The notes under the pieces were generated by a model. It ran no database searches. It was not told the DNA's origin and was given only the letters and a program-made list of their open reading frames with translations. Below, one piece after another: positions 23,872 through 32,684 of a DNA stretch of 32,822 nucleotides. The DNA comes from Deltaproteobacteria bacterium (lineage in GTDB: Bacteria > Desulfobacterota > Binatia > UBA9968): contig SHYW01000053.1 in NCBI GenBank assembly GCA_009692615.1, positions 1 through 32,822 on the forward strand, given 5' to 3'. The translations under genes and the position numbers were made by a program. Position 1 is the first letter of the stretch. Each line of letters opens with the position of its first letter.

Positions 23872-25833
23872 GTGGAAATCGAAGAAAGCGTACGCGGACG
23901 TGAGTTGAGCGGCTTTGTCGGCGCGCTAGGAAAGCTTTTTCTCATCGCCATCCCACTGGCCGGGATATTTTTTTTGCTCAACATTCCGCAAATGATCGGC
24001 TGGTTGGTTTTCAACGAGCAGTACATGGGGTTGTTTCTCGGTCTCGGGTTATCCGGGACCTACATATTGATTCCGGTTAAGCCCAACGTCGGCCGCAATC
24101 ATGTTCCTTGGTACGATGTCATCGCCTCGCTGGCCGGTCTCGCTGTCGGTCTTTACGTATTTATTTTCTATCCCTCCATCGTCAATTCCCTCGGCGAGAT
24201 CGCTACCGAGCGGGTGATTCTTGGTTGCGTCACGATCCTCTTGCTCGCCGAAGCATCGCGCCGCCTGGTGGGCTGGCCGCTGGTGATCATTGCCAGCTGC
24301 TTTCTGCTCTACGCTTATTTCGCCTATATCTTTCCCGGCGACTTCTACGGCAAGGGTTGGTCGATCAATCGATTGGCGACTTATCTTTATCTCGACGCCA
24401 ACGGGATTTTCGGCCAGGCGCTGCAAGTGGGCGTCAGCATCGTCATCGTTTTCGTCATCTTCGGCGAAGTGCTTTACGTCGTCGGCGGCGCCGAGTTTCT
24501 GAGCGATTTTTCTCTGAGCTTGATGGGGCGCTATCGCGGCGGTCAAGCGAAGATCGCCATCGTGTCGTCTAGCTTGTTCGGCAACATCAGCGGCAGTGCG
24601 GTGGCCAATGTCGTGGTCGACGGCGCGTTCACCATCCCGATGATGAAGAAGGCGGGTTATCCGGCGCCACAGGCGGCGGCCATCGAAGCGACCGCTTCCA
24701 CCGGCGGTCAGATCATGCCGCCGGTGATGGGCGCCGCGGCATTTTTGATCGCCGAATATTTGCAAATTCCCTATGCTCAAGTTGCCCTCGCCGCCACGGT
24801 ACCCGCGTTGCTCTACTATGTCGCGTTGTTCATCCAGGTCGATCTGTTGGCGGCGCGCAATGGCATCCACGGTCTGCCGCGCGAAGAAGTGCCGCACTTA
24901 TTGCCCGTGCTCAAGCGCTCGGCGAGTTTCGTCGTGCCGCTGGCGGTTTTGATCCTGTGGATGTTCATTCTCAATCGCCGGCCGGAAGAGTCCGGTTTGC
25001 TGGCGGCTTTGGCGGCGCTCATCGTCGGCTTGCTCACACCGGGAGTAAAAATCGGTTGGAGTGGGCTTATCCGTATCCTTACCAACGCCGGCCGAGGCAT
25101 GCTTGAGATCGTCGCGATCACCGGACTCGCCGGCGTGGTCATCGGCGTGTTGCAACTCACCGGTTTGGGTTTCACCCTGACTCTGACGCTGCTCAATATC
25201 GGCCAGAGCAACGCGCTTCTGCTGCTGGTTCTCACCGCCATCGTCAGCATCATTCTCGGCATGGGCATGCCGACCACGGCTGTTTATGTTTTACTCGCCG
25301 TGTTAGTGGCGCCGGGTCTCGCCAAGCTCGGCATCGTGCCCATCGCAGCGCATCTGTTCATTTTTTATTTCGGCATGCTCAGCATGGTGACGCCGCCGGT
25401 GTGCATGGCGAGCTACGCCGCCGCCTCCATCGGTAAGACCGATCCGGTGCAGACCGGTTGGGAAGCGATGAAGCTGTGCAGTATCGCTTACGTGGTGCCG
25501 TTCTTGTTTGTGTTTTCACCGTCCTTACTGCTGATCGGCCATTGGTACGAAGTCGTGCTGTCGGTGATCACGGCCATCGTCGGCTCGATCTTGTTGGGCG
25601 TCGCTATCGTCGGTTATCTGTTTCGTCCGGTCGGCGGTTGGAAGCGGCTGCTGTTCGGCATCTCGGCGGTTGGACTCTTGATACCGGTGATTCATAGCGG
25701 TCCCTACGCGACGCTCACCTGGCTGTCCAACGGTGGCGGATTTGCCCTGGCGGTTCTACTTGTCAGCGTCGAGTGGCTCGCGCGTGCGAACGGCAGAGTG
25801 GTGGCCGGGAGCGAAACCGCCAAAGCGTCGTAA
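23872..25833 (+). CDS. TRAP transporter fused permease (DctQ-DctM type, 4TM/12TM)
   Basis: This 653-residue membrane protein is hydrophobic along most of its length. The N-terminal part (about 20-150) corresponds to the small DctQ-like subunit and the rest to the large DctM-like subunit. The DctM hallmark GMGMPTTAVYVLLAVLVAPGLAKLG lies at about 463-487, and GNISGSAVANVVVDG near 238-252 is also typical. Such permeases use the ion gradient to import ligand delivered by a TAXI binding protein. The GTG start at 23872 has AGGAG six bases upstream. It is the only membrane transporter component in the window and probably serves the three SBPs before it. The next gene is convergent, with only 19 bases between them. 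Confidence 0.9.
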   Translation: MEIEESVRGRELSGFVGALGKLFLIAIPLAGIFFLLNIPQMIGWLVFNEQYMGLFLGLGLSGTYILIPVKPNVGRNHVPWYDVIASLAGLAVGLYVFIFYPSIVNSLGEIATERVILGCVTILLLAEASRRLVGWPLVIIASCFLLYAYFAYIFPGDFYGKGWSINRLATYLYLDANGIFGQALQVGVSIVIVFVIFGEVLYVVGGAEFLSDFSLSLMGRYRGGQAKIAIVSSSLFGNISGSAVANVVVDGAFTIPMMKKAGYPAPQAAAIEATASTGGQIMPPVMGAAAFLIAEYLQIPYAQVALAATVPALLYYVALFIQVDLLAARNGIHGLPREEVPHLLPVLKRSASFVVPLAVLILWMFILNRRPEESGLLAALAALIVGLLTPGVKIGWSGLIRILTNAGRGMLEIVAITGLAGVVIGVLQLTGLGFTLTLTLLNIGQSNALLLLVLTAIVSIILGMGMPTTAVYVLLAVLVAPGLAKLGIVPIAAHLFIFYFGMLSMVTPPVCMASYAAASIGKTDPVQTGWEAMKLCSIAYVVPFLFVFSPSLLLIGHWYEVVLSVITAIVGSILLGVAIVGYLFRPVGGWKRLLFGISAVGLLIPVIHSGPYATLTWLSNGGGFALAVLLVSVEWLARANGRVVAGSETAKAS

Positions 25834-25852
25834 ATCAGCCGTGCGGCTTGGG

Positions 25853-26272
25853 TTACTTCATGCCATCGCATATCGGCGCGAATTGGTCTAAATCGAGCGC
25901 GGATTCGGTTTTGCCAACCGCCTTGAATTCACTGCCGAGGACGGTTGGGTCTTCATTCGCTTCACGAAGAAAGCCGACGATCATTTGTCCTGGTTTCGGT
26001 TGCTCTTCAAGCTTGACGATGTAGCGAAAATTACCGCGCAAGCGCGCCAGCTGGCGGATACTGCAAAGTAGAAAGAATGACGATCCCACCGAAGAACCGA
26101 TCGCTTTGATGTCGATCTGAAGCACCGACGAGCGCGGTCGCCGGTCGATTTCCTTGACGACGATGTCCATCTTTCCTTCGCCAAAGCGCTTGGAGTCGGA
26201 TTCGAAAAGTTGCGCCTGTGCCGGCGCGGCAAAAAGTAATATCAGAATTAAGCTGGCGATGTTTCGGCGCAT
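25853..26272 (-). CDS. Secreted hypothetical protein (139 aa)
   Basis: I do not recognise this gene. It has an obvious signal peptide (RRNIASLILILLFAAPAQAQ), and the mature part is about 118 residues of mixed charge, with two Cys (CSIRQ and PICDG) that might form a disulphide. The start at 26272 is chosen because AAAGGA lies just upstream; a longer in-frame start would precede the signal peptide. It follows the lipoprotein gene by 16 bases on the same strand, so the three minus-strand genes likely form one operon. It is probably periplasmic. Confidence 0.65.
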   Translation of the reverse strand: MRRNIASLILILLFAAPAQAQLFESDSKRFGEGKMDIVVKEIDRRPRSSVLQIDIKAIGSSVGSSFFLLCSIRQLARLRGNFRYIVKLEEQPKPGQMIVGFLREANEDPTVLGSEFKAVGKTESALDLDQFAPICDGMK

Positions 26273-26288
26273 GTCGATCCTTTCGCCG

Positions 26289-26927
26289 TCACTGCACAAC
26301 GATGACTTCACCGGCGTTTATCGCGAGGGCGCGGATGCTCGCCGGCAGTTCGAAGGGCTTTTCCAAATTGAAGCCGTCGGGATTGTTGCGGCTGCGCGTG
26401 TGGTTGGCGAGCAAGTCGAGAACCATGGCGCGCGGCAGTGGGATGCCATTGGCTTTGGCGGATTGCAGTTTGAACGTCCCTTGGCCGTCTTTGGCGGTAA
26501 GCTCACCGCGGATGAGCACGGGAATCTTGCTGCCAAAAAACATCAGCGGCCCGCTTGGCTTGCTGCGTTTGCGTTTGAACTCGTCGACATCGACCACCGC
26601 GCGCAGGGCGATGCGCGCGTCGCCGAGCAGCCGCACCTGGGCGTCGGCGATTCCCTTGGGAATTTGTTCGATCAAGTTGGCGGCCAGCGCGGCGTTCACT
26701 TCGTTCTCGGAAAATGTCGTGGTTCGATTCGCTGCCCGCGATAGCGCGCCGTTGGCGAGGACTGCGTCGATCTTTGCCTGCACCTGATCGCGCAGTTCTC
26801 TCGAGGCTTTGTCCTTGTCGATGGTTGAACAGCCACAAACTGCCAAGGCGAGCAAAATTCCGGCGAGATTTATCGCGCGCGCGTGCCAGCGCGAATAGGG
26901 GCGTGCCATTTGAAATGTTTGCGTCAT
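26289..26927 (-). CDS. Probable lipoprotein of unknown function (212 aa)
   Basis: The N-terminus has a hydrophobic stretch (INLAGILLALAV) ending in a lipobox-like VCGC, so the mature protein would be lipid-anchored at the second Cys (about residue 33). The mature part includes FSENEVNAAL, IPVLIRGELTAKDGQG and GIPLPRAMVLDLL, reminiscent of lipid-binding TULIP/LmeA-like proteins, though I cannot assign a family. The ATG overlaps the stop of the preceding SIMPL gene (ATGA), implying coupling. The protein is probably exported and anchored in a membrane. Confidence 0.65.
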   Translation of the reverse strand: MTQTFQMARPYSRWHARAINLAGILLALAVCGCSTIDKDKASRELRDQVQAKIDAVLANGALSRAANRTTTFSENEVNAALAANLIEQIPKGIADAQVRLLGDARIALRAVVDVDEFKRKRSKPSGPLMFFGSKIPVLIRGELTAKDGQGTFKLQSAKANGIPLPRAMVLDLLANHTRSRNNPDGFNLEKPFELPASIRALAINAGEVIVVQ

Positions 26928-27688
26928 CTCAATTCGAATTCAAAAGTGCTGACCACGCGAATCTTTTTCAGCGGCGTGCTGGTCGGGCTATAGGGGCCGG
27001 ATTCGTCGTTGCCGTCGCTGCCGAAAATTTGGATCGAACCCTGATTGGCCGAATGGATTTTACCTACTGTCGTGCCCGAGTCGTTGGCGAATTGTTGGGC
27101 GATGGTCCTGGCATTTTTTGTCGCGTCGGCGAGCAGCTTGGGGCGCAGTTCGTTGAACTTCGCGACCACGTAGCGCGGATTCGCCGCGTTGCCTTCCCGT
27201 TCGCCGTCGAGGATGACGCCGGCTTTCAACAATTCTTCGGTGGAGCCTAAGGACTTTTGCACCAACTCGATATTCTCGGTGCGCACGACGATGGCGCTGC
27301 TGACCAGATAGCGAAAGCGCTCGGCGTTTTGGCTTTGGCCAAATTCGCGGGCGAGTTTGTCGACGGTGCGGGTCGGCTAGCGGACGATCTCGTCGTCGTC
27401 GAATCCATGCTTTTTTAAGAAAGCGAGGACGGCGTCGCGGTCGGCGCCGATGCGCGCGTGGACATCGCGCAAATCGTCGCTCGCCCGTTTCAAACTCAAC
27501 GTCCAAACCGCTTCGTCGGCCTTGACCTCTTTTTCGACCAAGCCTTTTACCGTCACGGTGCGCACCTCGGACTTAAAGCGTGCCGTGCCCCGGCCAATAA
27601 AGTAACCAGCGGCGGTGAGGCCGAGCAGCAGGCAGCAACCGACGATGAGCGCGGCTTTGAGGGTGGGGGAATTTTCTGGATCGACCAT
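26924..27688 (-). pseudogene. SIMPL-domain (DUF541) protein interrupted by in-frame TAG
   Basis: Reading through one TAG at 27377-27379 yields a protein of about 254 residues with an N-terminal membrane segment (ALIVGCCLLLGLTAAGYFIG) and the SIMPL domain (VTVKGLVEKEVKADEAVWTLSL; then FGSDGNDESGPYSP). SIMPL proteins are periplasmic or membrane-linked, with a poorly known role in envelope stress. The frame is open on both sides of the stop (DDDEIVR-stop-PTRTVDKL), so a single base change explains it. It could be a real pseudogene, a sequencing error, or suppressed. The downstream lipoprotein gene overlaps its end. Confidence 0.7.
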
Positions 27689-27879
27689 GGGCTAATCTCC
27701 CTGCTCCCAATTTAAGCACAGTCGCGGCAAAATTGCACAGAAAACCCGCGATGGATTGTAAAGAGGTTTTTTGAAACGGTTGATAGTGCCAGGGATTGTC
27801 GAAAGCGCCCGGATGGCGCGGCTTTTGCGTTGTCGGATGTCGGAAGACACAACAGTAGTGAGCTACAAGGAGATTTGCG

Positions 27880-28044
27880 ATGACTTCAGATATGATTTCT
27901 TACGCGGTTCTCGCTAGCGCGTTTGTCGTTACCTGCCTACGAATGTTCGTCGAAAAACCGGGACGGGTCTCGGAATCGCCATTGATGCGTTCTGAACTCA
28001 AACCGGTAAACGAGAATAGCTCACGCCATTCATCCGAAGATTAA
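27880..28044 (+). CDS. Small single-membrane-span ORF (54 aa)
   Basis: This ORF is preceded by AAGGAG seven bases before the ATG. It encodes a hydrophobic segment (ISYAVLASAFVVTCLRMFV) followed by a polar, charged tail ending SSRHSSED. No family is recognised. It lies in a gap between divergent and convergent neighbours and has no other explanation, so it may be a small membrane protein. The upstream 27689-27879 could hold promoters for it and for the divergent SIMPL gene, but I see no clear boxes. Moderate doubt remains given its length. Confidence 0.45.
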   Translation: MTSDMISYAVLASAFVVTCLRMFVEKPGRVSESPLMRSELKPVNENSSRHSSED

Positions 28045-28085
28045 TTGCCTTCAACAGACGGGACGGATGCACGCGGTCTCAGGAG

Positions 28086-29084
28086 TTATTTGCTGAGGGT
28101 TTTAAAGAAGCCTTCTTTTTCGAGTTCTTTTAAGAAACGAGTGTTGACGAAGTCTTCCGGTTTTTTACTCTTGACCCCTGGCACCCTAAGGCCGACTTCA
28201 TCCATGGCATTGCGAACGCCTTCGAGATTGGGATAACCGGTGTAGTCGGTGACCTGGATATAACTTTGTACGGTTGCCTCGAGAATATCGGGTTCGGTAG
28301 TTTTTAAATATTTGACAATCAGTTTTTTCGTCAGATCTTTGTTCTTGGCGGCATGGAATACGGCTTCGGTGTATCCTTTGAGAAACGCCTTCACCATCTG
28401 CGGATTCTCGCGGATGATCCGATCCGTGGTTTCGATCCCTTGCTGAGGATAGGGAATCCCCATTTCAGCGATGTTGAGCAAAATGTTGAGTCCCTGCTTC
28501 TTGGCTGTGAGATCGAGGGGCGGCGATATGATCGTAGCGTCGATATTACCGGCGAGCAGTGCTTGGTACCGGCTTGGCTGGGTGCCCATTTGCAGAATCA
28601 TCACATCTTTGACCGGGTCGAGACCGAATTTTTTCAGCACCAGGCGTAGCGAGGTGTCGGTGCCCGAGCCGAAGCGGCTCATGGCGATTCTTTTGCCCTT
28701 CAGCTGTTCCCACTTAGTGATACTCTTCGCCGACACGATGCTATAGGGCGGCGTGTTGACGAAACTGGCGATCAAGACGGCGTCGCCGCCTTGGGTGCGC
28801 GTCGCGATGGTCACCGGTCCGGAGGTCACGGAAATTTTCACATCGCCGGCCATGGCGGCTTGGGCCAACACCGAGCCGGAATCGAATACAACCAACTTAG
28901 GATCGATGCCATGTTTAAGGAATATCCCGGCGTCCCTACCGACAAATGAATAAATCATGTTGATGGCCGGCCCGGCGATCCCGACGATGGGCTGATCGAT
29001 CGCCTGGAGTGAGAGCGGCATGGCCAGAGTAAAGACTAACAGTGGAAGCAGCCGTCGAACTATATGTAGAGTTCCTTGGTTCAC
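28086..29084 (-). CDS. NMT1/THI5-like ABC substrate-binding protein A
   Basis: This 332-residue exported protein has a signal peptide (LLPLLVFTLAMPLSLQA). It then opens VGIAGPAINMIYSFVGRDAGIFLKHGID and continues SRFGSGTDTSLRLVLKKFGLDP, a form of the SsuA/THI5/NMT1 family that binds organic sulfonates, pyrimidine precursors or related compounds for ABC uptake. The GTG start at 29084 is used with GGGGA upstream. It is a paralogue of the gene at 29263-30255, which lies upstream on the same strand. No ATPase or permease is present here. Confidence 0.85.
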   Translation of the reverse strand: MNQGTLHIVRRLLPLLVFTLAMPLSLQAIDQPIVGIAGPAINMIYSFVGRDAGIFLKHGIDPKLVVFDSGSVLAQAAMAGDVKISVTSGPVTIATRTQGGDAVLIASFVNTPPYSIVSAKSITKWEQLKGKRIAMSRFGSGTDTSLRLVLKKFGLDPVKDVMILQMGTQPSRYQALLAGNIDATIISPPLDLTAKKQGLNILLNIAEMGIPYPQQGIETTDRIIRENPQMVKAFLKGYTEAVFHAAKNKDLTKKLIVKYLKTTEPDILEATVQSYIQVTDYTGYPNLEGVRNAMDEVGLRVPGVKSKKPEDFVNTRFLKELEKEGFFKTLSK

Positions 29085-29262
29085 GTTTCCCCAGATTAGC
29101 GTAGATATCCGTCCTGATCGACGGCAAGTCTAGTTTCTTTAACATGAAATTTATCCAACTGCACGGCTTTATCAGCCGATAATGAATTCTGCAATGGATC
29201 GCGGCGGGGCGGTATGCGATCTGCGCTTGGCGAATTGGCGGATTGCGGAAATTTGCCAGCCG

Positions 29263-30255
29263 TCAATTGCCCGGCTTGAAAAATCCTTCCTGCTCAAGCT
29301 CGCGCAGTAAACGCAGGTCGACGAAATCTTCCGGCCTGCGGCTGCGCACGGCTGAGACACGCTGGGCGATTTCGTCCATGGCGTTGCGGATGCCATCGAG
29401 ATTGGGCATGGCGTTGTAATCAGTTACCTGCATGAAACTGCGATAGGTCGCTTCGAGAATTTCCGGATCGGCGGTCTTCAGATATTTGGTGATGGTTTTC
29501 TTGGTTTCATCCTTGTGGCTGGCGGAATAACGTAGCCCTTCGATGAAGCCCTTGAGCAAACTTTTCACCAATTGCGGTTGTTCGCGATTGAAGCGGTCGG
29601 TGGTTTCGATAACCAGTTGAGGGTAGGGGCTGGTTAGCTCGGTGCTGTCGGTCAATATCCTCAAGCCTTGTTTTTTCGCCATGAAATCCAGCGGCGGTGA
29701 TACCAACGTCGCGTCGATGACGCCGGTCAATAACCCCTGGAGCCGACTCTGCTGCGTGCCGCCTTGGAGCAGAATCAAATCTTTGCTCGCGTCGAGACCG
29801 AACTTTCGCGCTAATAGCCGAATCGCCGTGTCGGTGCCGGAGCCGAAGCGGCTGATGCCGACCTTCTTGCCCTTAAGGTCGGCCCATTTGGAAATTGTTT
29901 TGGTAGTGACCATGCTGTAGGGCAGCCGGTTGACCGCCGCGGCGATGATCACGGTGTCCGCTCCTTGGCTTCGCGACGCGACCGTGGCAGGACCGGAGTT
30001 GATGGCAAATTTGATTTCACCGGTGCGGGCAACTTGAGCTAACGTGGCGCCGGATTCAAACGTGATGACGCGCGTATCGAGACCATTTTTTTTCCACAAC
30101 CCGGCGTCCTGGGCCATGTAGGCATGGATCAAATTAACCGCTGGGCCGGCGACACCGATGTCGATTTGATTTTCCGCCTGGGCCGGAGTTGGCACCAGAC
30201 TCATGAGGGCGAAAGAAGCGATGATATTGCGATAAACGGACCTTACGATTCTCAC
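29263..30255 (-). CDS. NMT1/THI5-like ABC substrate-binding protein B
   Basis: This 330-residue paralogue has a signal peptide (NIIASFALMSLVPTPAQA) and the same blocks as its neighbour: GVAGPAVNLIHAYMAQDAGL, ISRFGSGTDTAIRLLARKFG, VSPPLDFMAKKQGL and ETTDRFNREQPQLVK. I choose GTG at 30255, preceded by GGAG and directly before the signal peptide; a longer in-frame start at 30348 would add about 31 residues of non-family sequence. The ligand is unknown. The gap to the next gene (29085-29262) has no gene. Confidence 0.85.
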   Translation of the reverse strand: MRIVRSVYRNIIASFALMSLVPTPAQAENQIDIGVAGPAVNLIHAYMAQDAGLWKKNGLDTRVITFESGATLAQVARTGEIKFAINSGPATVASRSQGADTVIIAAAVNRLPYSMVTTKTISKWADLKGKKVGISRFGSGTDTAIRLLARKFGLDASKDLILLQGGTQQSRLQGLLTGVIDATLVSPPLDFMAKKQGLRILTDSTELTSPYPQLVIETTDRFNREQPQLVKSLLKGFIEGLRYSASHKDETKKTITKYLKTADPEILEATYRSFMQVTDYNAMPNLDGIRNAMDEIAQRVSAVRSRRPEDFVDLRLLRELEQEGFFKPGN

Positions 30256-30396
30256 ACGATCTCCATTCTCACTAAAAAGGTTGCCACTCGTGAACCTTAG
30301 ATACACTAACTGACGAATTGGTCGCAGGGTTCCAACCGTCGGCGCCATTTTAACCTATGATTTAGCAACAATAAATCCGATGGAAGGGCGAAGCGA

Positions 30397-30822
30397 TCAT
30401 GAAGCGAGTGGAAATGGCTGCGCCGCCGCAAGCGTCCAGGCGCTGTCATGCTTGGCAAATCCGATTCTCGGGTAATATTCCACCGCCTTGGGCGCGGCGA
30501 GCAGAACCAACATGGAGCGCGGCCCGAGCTTTCCGCGGGTCTTGCGAATTAACTCAATGCCGATGCCTTGCCTTTGATACTCTGCGCGCACTGCCAAGTC
30601 GGCGAGATAACCAACGTAGCTGAAATCGGTCAGGGTTCGCGCGATGCCGACGAGTTGCTCGCCGACCCACGCCGTGACGACCAGATTGGCGCGACGAATC
30701 ATGTCAGCCATGATTTTTCGATCATCCACCGGGCGCCGTTCACCCAACGTTGAAGCCTGGTAAAGCTCGATGACTTGATCGAGATCGAGATCGTTGCCGT
30801 AGCGATAGGTTGTCTCATCCAT
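30397..30822 (-). CDS. GNAT-family N-acetyltransferase
   Basis: This 141-residue protein has the GNAT acetyl-CoA site VRAEYQRQGIGIELI (motif A, R/Q-x-x-G-x-G), the preceding GYLADLAV strand, and the EYYPRIGFAKHD end typical of small acetyltransferases. The acceptor substrate is unknown. The ATG at 30822 is preceded by GAGGTA. It is divergent from ilvD, with 119 bases between the starts that may contain both promoters. TTGAAC and TATTCT 15 bases apart lie before ilvD, but that is a weak match. Confidence 0.8.
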   Translation of the reverse strand: MDETTYRYGNDLDLDQVIELYQASTLGERRPVDDRKIMADMIRRANLVVTAWVGEQLVGIARTLTDFSYVGYLADLAVRAEYQRQGIGIELIRKTRGKLGPRSMLVLLAAPKAVEYYPRIGFAKHDSAWTLAAAQPFPLAS

Positions 30823-30941
30823 TTGCCGATACCTCTCATGATATTCACCGCGAAATTAGCTCGGGATGCGCCATGCTTGCAAATGCTCGGGTGCCATAGT
30901 TAATTGAACCTCTGACAATTTCATTATTCTAGGAGCGATGT

Positions 30942-32615
30942 ATGGCTGATAATTTGAAACCTCGAAGCGGCGTCATTACCGACGGGCCGGACCGGGCGCC
31001 GACCCGGGCGATGCTCAAGGCGGCGGGCTTTTCCGACGAAGATTTGCGCAAGCCGATCATCGGCGTGGCGAACACCTGGATCGAAATCGGTCCGTGCAAT
31101 TTTCATTTGCGCAGATTAGCCGCCAAGGTCAAAGAAGGCGTTCGCGCCGCCGGTGGCACGCCGATGGAGTTCAACACGGTGTCGATCTCCGACGGCATCA
31201 GCATGGGCGTCGAAGGCATGAAGTGCTCGTTGATCAGCCGCGAGGTGATCGCCGATTCGATTGAGTTAGTCGCCCGCGGCAACCATTTCGACGGCTTGGT
31301 TTGTCTCTCCGGTTGCGACAAGACTAACCCCGGCGTGGTTATGGCGCTGGCGCGTCTCGATATTCCTGGTCTCGCGCTTTACGGCGGCTCCATCGCGCCG
31401 GGCCATTTGGACGACAAAGATTTGACCATCCAAGATGTCTTCGAAGCGGTCGGCGCCTATGCCAGCAAGCGCATCGATGAAAAGCAATTTCTCGCCGTGG
31501 AAAATGCCGCATGCCCCGGCGCCGGCGCCTGCGGCGGTCAGTTCACTGCCAACACCATGTCGACGGTGATGGAATTTCTCGGCATCTCGCCCATGGGCAG
31601 CAACGGCATTCCCGCCACCGTCGCCGCGAAAGATGAAGCGGCGTTCAACGCCGGCAAGCTGGTGATGGATTTGCTCAAGCGCGATCTGCGGCCGTCGAAA
31701 ATTCTCACCCGCAAATCGATCGAAAACGCGATTGCGTCCGTCGCCGCCACCGGCGGCTCGACCAACGCGGTGCTGCATTTGCTCGCCATCGCCAGCGAGG
31801 CGGGCCTCGAGCTCAACATCGACGATTTCGATACGATCAGCGAGCGCACACCGTTGATCGCCGACTTGAAACCGGGCGGACGCTTCGTCGCCAGCGATCT
31901 TTATCACGCCGGCGGCATTCAATTGGTCGCCAAACGGTTGATCGAGGCGGGCTTGATTCACGGCGACACGATCACGGTGACCGGCCAGACCCTCGCCGAG
32001 GCCGCGCAGATGACCAAAGAGACGGCGGGACAAGAAGTTGTTCGCGCCATGAATAATCCGCTCAAAGCCACCGGCGGCTTGGTGATTCTCAAGGGCAATC
32101 TCGCACCCGAAGGCTGTGTGGTCAAAGTCGCCGGCCATGAGCGCATGATTCATCGCGGCCCGGCGCGGGTGTTCGATCGCGAGGAAGATGCTTTCGCCGC
32201 CGTGCAAGCGGGAAAAATCAAAGACAACGATGTCGTCGTGATTCGCTACGAAGGGCCCATGGGCGGACCGGGCATGCGCGAAATGCTCGGCGTCACCGCC
32301 GCGTTAGTCGGCGCCGGTTTGGGCGATTGCGTGGCGCTCTTGACCGACGGCCGTTTCTCCGGCGCGACCCATGGTCTGATGGCGGGTCACGTTGCACCGG
32401 AAGCCGCCCACGGCGGTCCGATCGCCGCGCTGCGCGACGGCGATTCGATTTTGTTCGACGTCAAGGCGCGCCGCTTGGATGTTGAGATATCCGAGCAAGA
32501 ATTGAAATCGCGCTTGAGCACATGGAAAGCGCCCGAGCCGCGCTACAAACGCGGCGTCATGGCCAAGTATGCCAAGCTGGTGTCGTCGGCATCCAAGGGC
32601 GCGGTGACGAATTAA
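30942..32615 (+). CDS. ilvD: Dihydroxy-acid dehydratase
   Basis: This 557-residue enzyme of valine/isoleucine and pantothenate biosynthesis dehydrates 2,3-dihydroxy-3-methyl-butanoate and its homologue. The iron-sulfur cysteines are C52 (GPCNFH), C125 ([10 protein letters not shown]) and C197 ([11 protein letters not shown]). The C-terminal [22 protein letters not shown] block is classic IlvD/Edd. Length is normal. The ATG at 30942 has AGGAG five bases upstream; an ATG four bases earlier stops at once. It is cytoplasmic. It is a housekeeping gene, ending in a clear terminator. Confidence 0.96.
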   Translation: MADNLKPRSGVITDGPDRAPTRAMLKAAGFSDEDLRKPIIGVANTWIEIGPCNFHLRRLAAKVKEGVRAAGGTPMEFNTVSISDGISMGVEGMKCSLISREVIADSIELVARGNHFDGLVCLSGCDKTNPGVVMALARLDIPGLALYGGSIAPGHLDDKDLTIQDVFEAVGAYASKRIDEKQFLAVENAACPGAGACGGQFTANTMSTVMEFLGISPMGSNGIPATVAAKDEAAFNAGKLVMDLLKRDLRPSKILTRKSIENAIASVAATGGSTNAVLHLLAIASEAGLELNIDDFDTISERTPLIADLKPGGRFVASDLYHAGGIQLVAKRLIEAGLIHGDTITVTGQTLAEAAQMTKETAGQEVVRAMNNPLKATGGLVILKGNLAPEGCVVKVAGHERMIHRGPARVFDREEDAFAAVQAGKIKDNDVVVIRYEGPMGGPGMREMLGVTAALVGAGLGDCVALLTDGRFSGATHGLMAGHVAPEAAHGGPIAALRDGDSILFDVKARRLDVEISEQELKSRLSTWKAPEPRYKRGVMAKYAKLVSSASKGAVTN

Positions 32616-32645
32616 AGATTCGCGACGAATAGTAGTATCAAAAGA

Positions 32646-32671
32646 GAGGCCGCATGGCCTCCTTTTTTTTT
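32646..32671 (+). terminator. Rho-independent terminator of ilvD
   Basis: The stem GAGGCC-GCAT-GGCCTC is followed by a run of nine T. It lies 31 bases after the ilvD stop. Confidence 0.9.
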
Positions 32672-32684
32672 GACCGTGTTGTAG

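Noticed and set aside
25837-25848. Bidirectional terminator AGCCG-TG-CGGCT between the permease and the convergent gene
   Set aside because: It has a short five-pair stem with a two-base loop and no T-run on either side, so it is too weak to call.
26154-26787. Long plus-strand reading frames
   Set aside because: They are opposite the lipoprotein and secreted-protein genes, which have a lipobox or signal peptide and proper ribosome-binding sites.
9812-27379. Genome-wide TAG recoding (Gln or pyrrolysine)
   Set aside because: Several intact genes end naturally in TAG (5336, 10683, 11008, 12717, 14065, 20600, 21667), so TAG works as a stop here.
30904-30930. Sigma-70 promoter TTGAAC ... TATTCT before ilvD
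   Set aside because: The spacing is 15 bases and both boxes deviate. It is plausible but not supportable alone.
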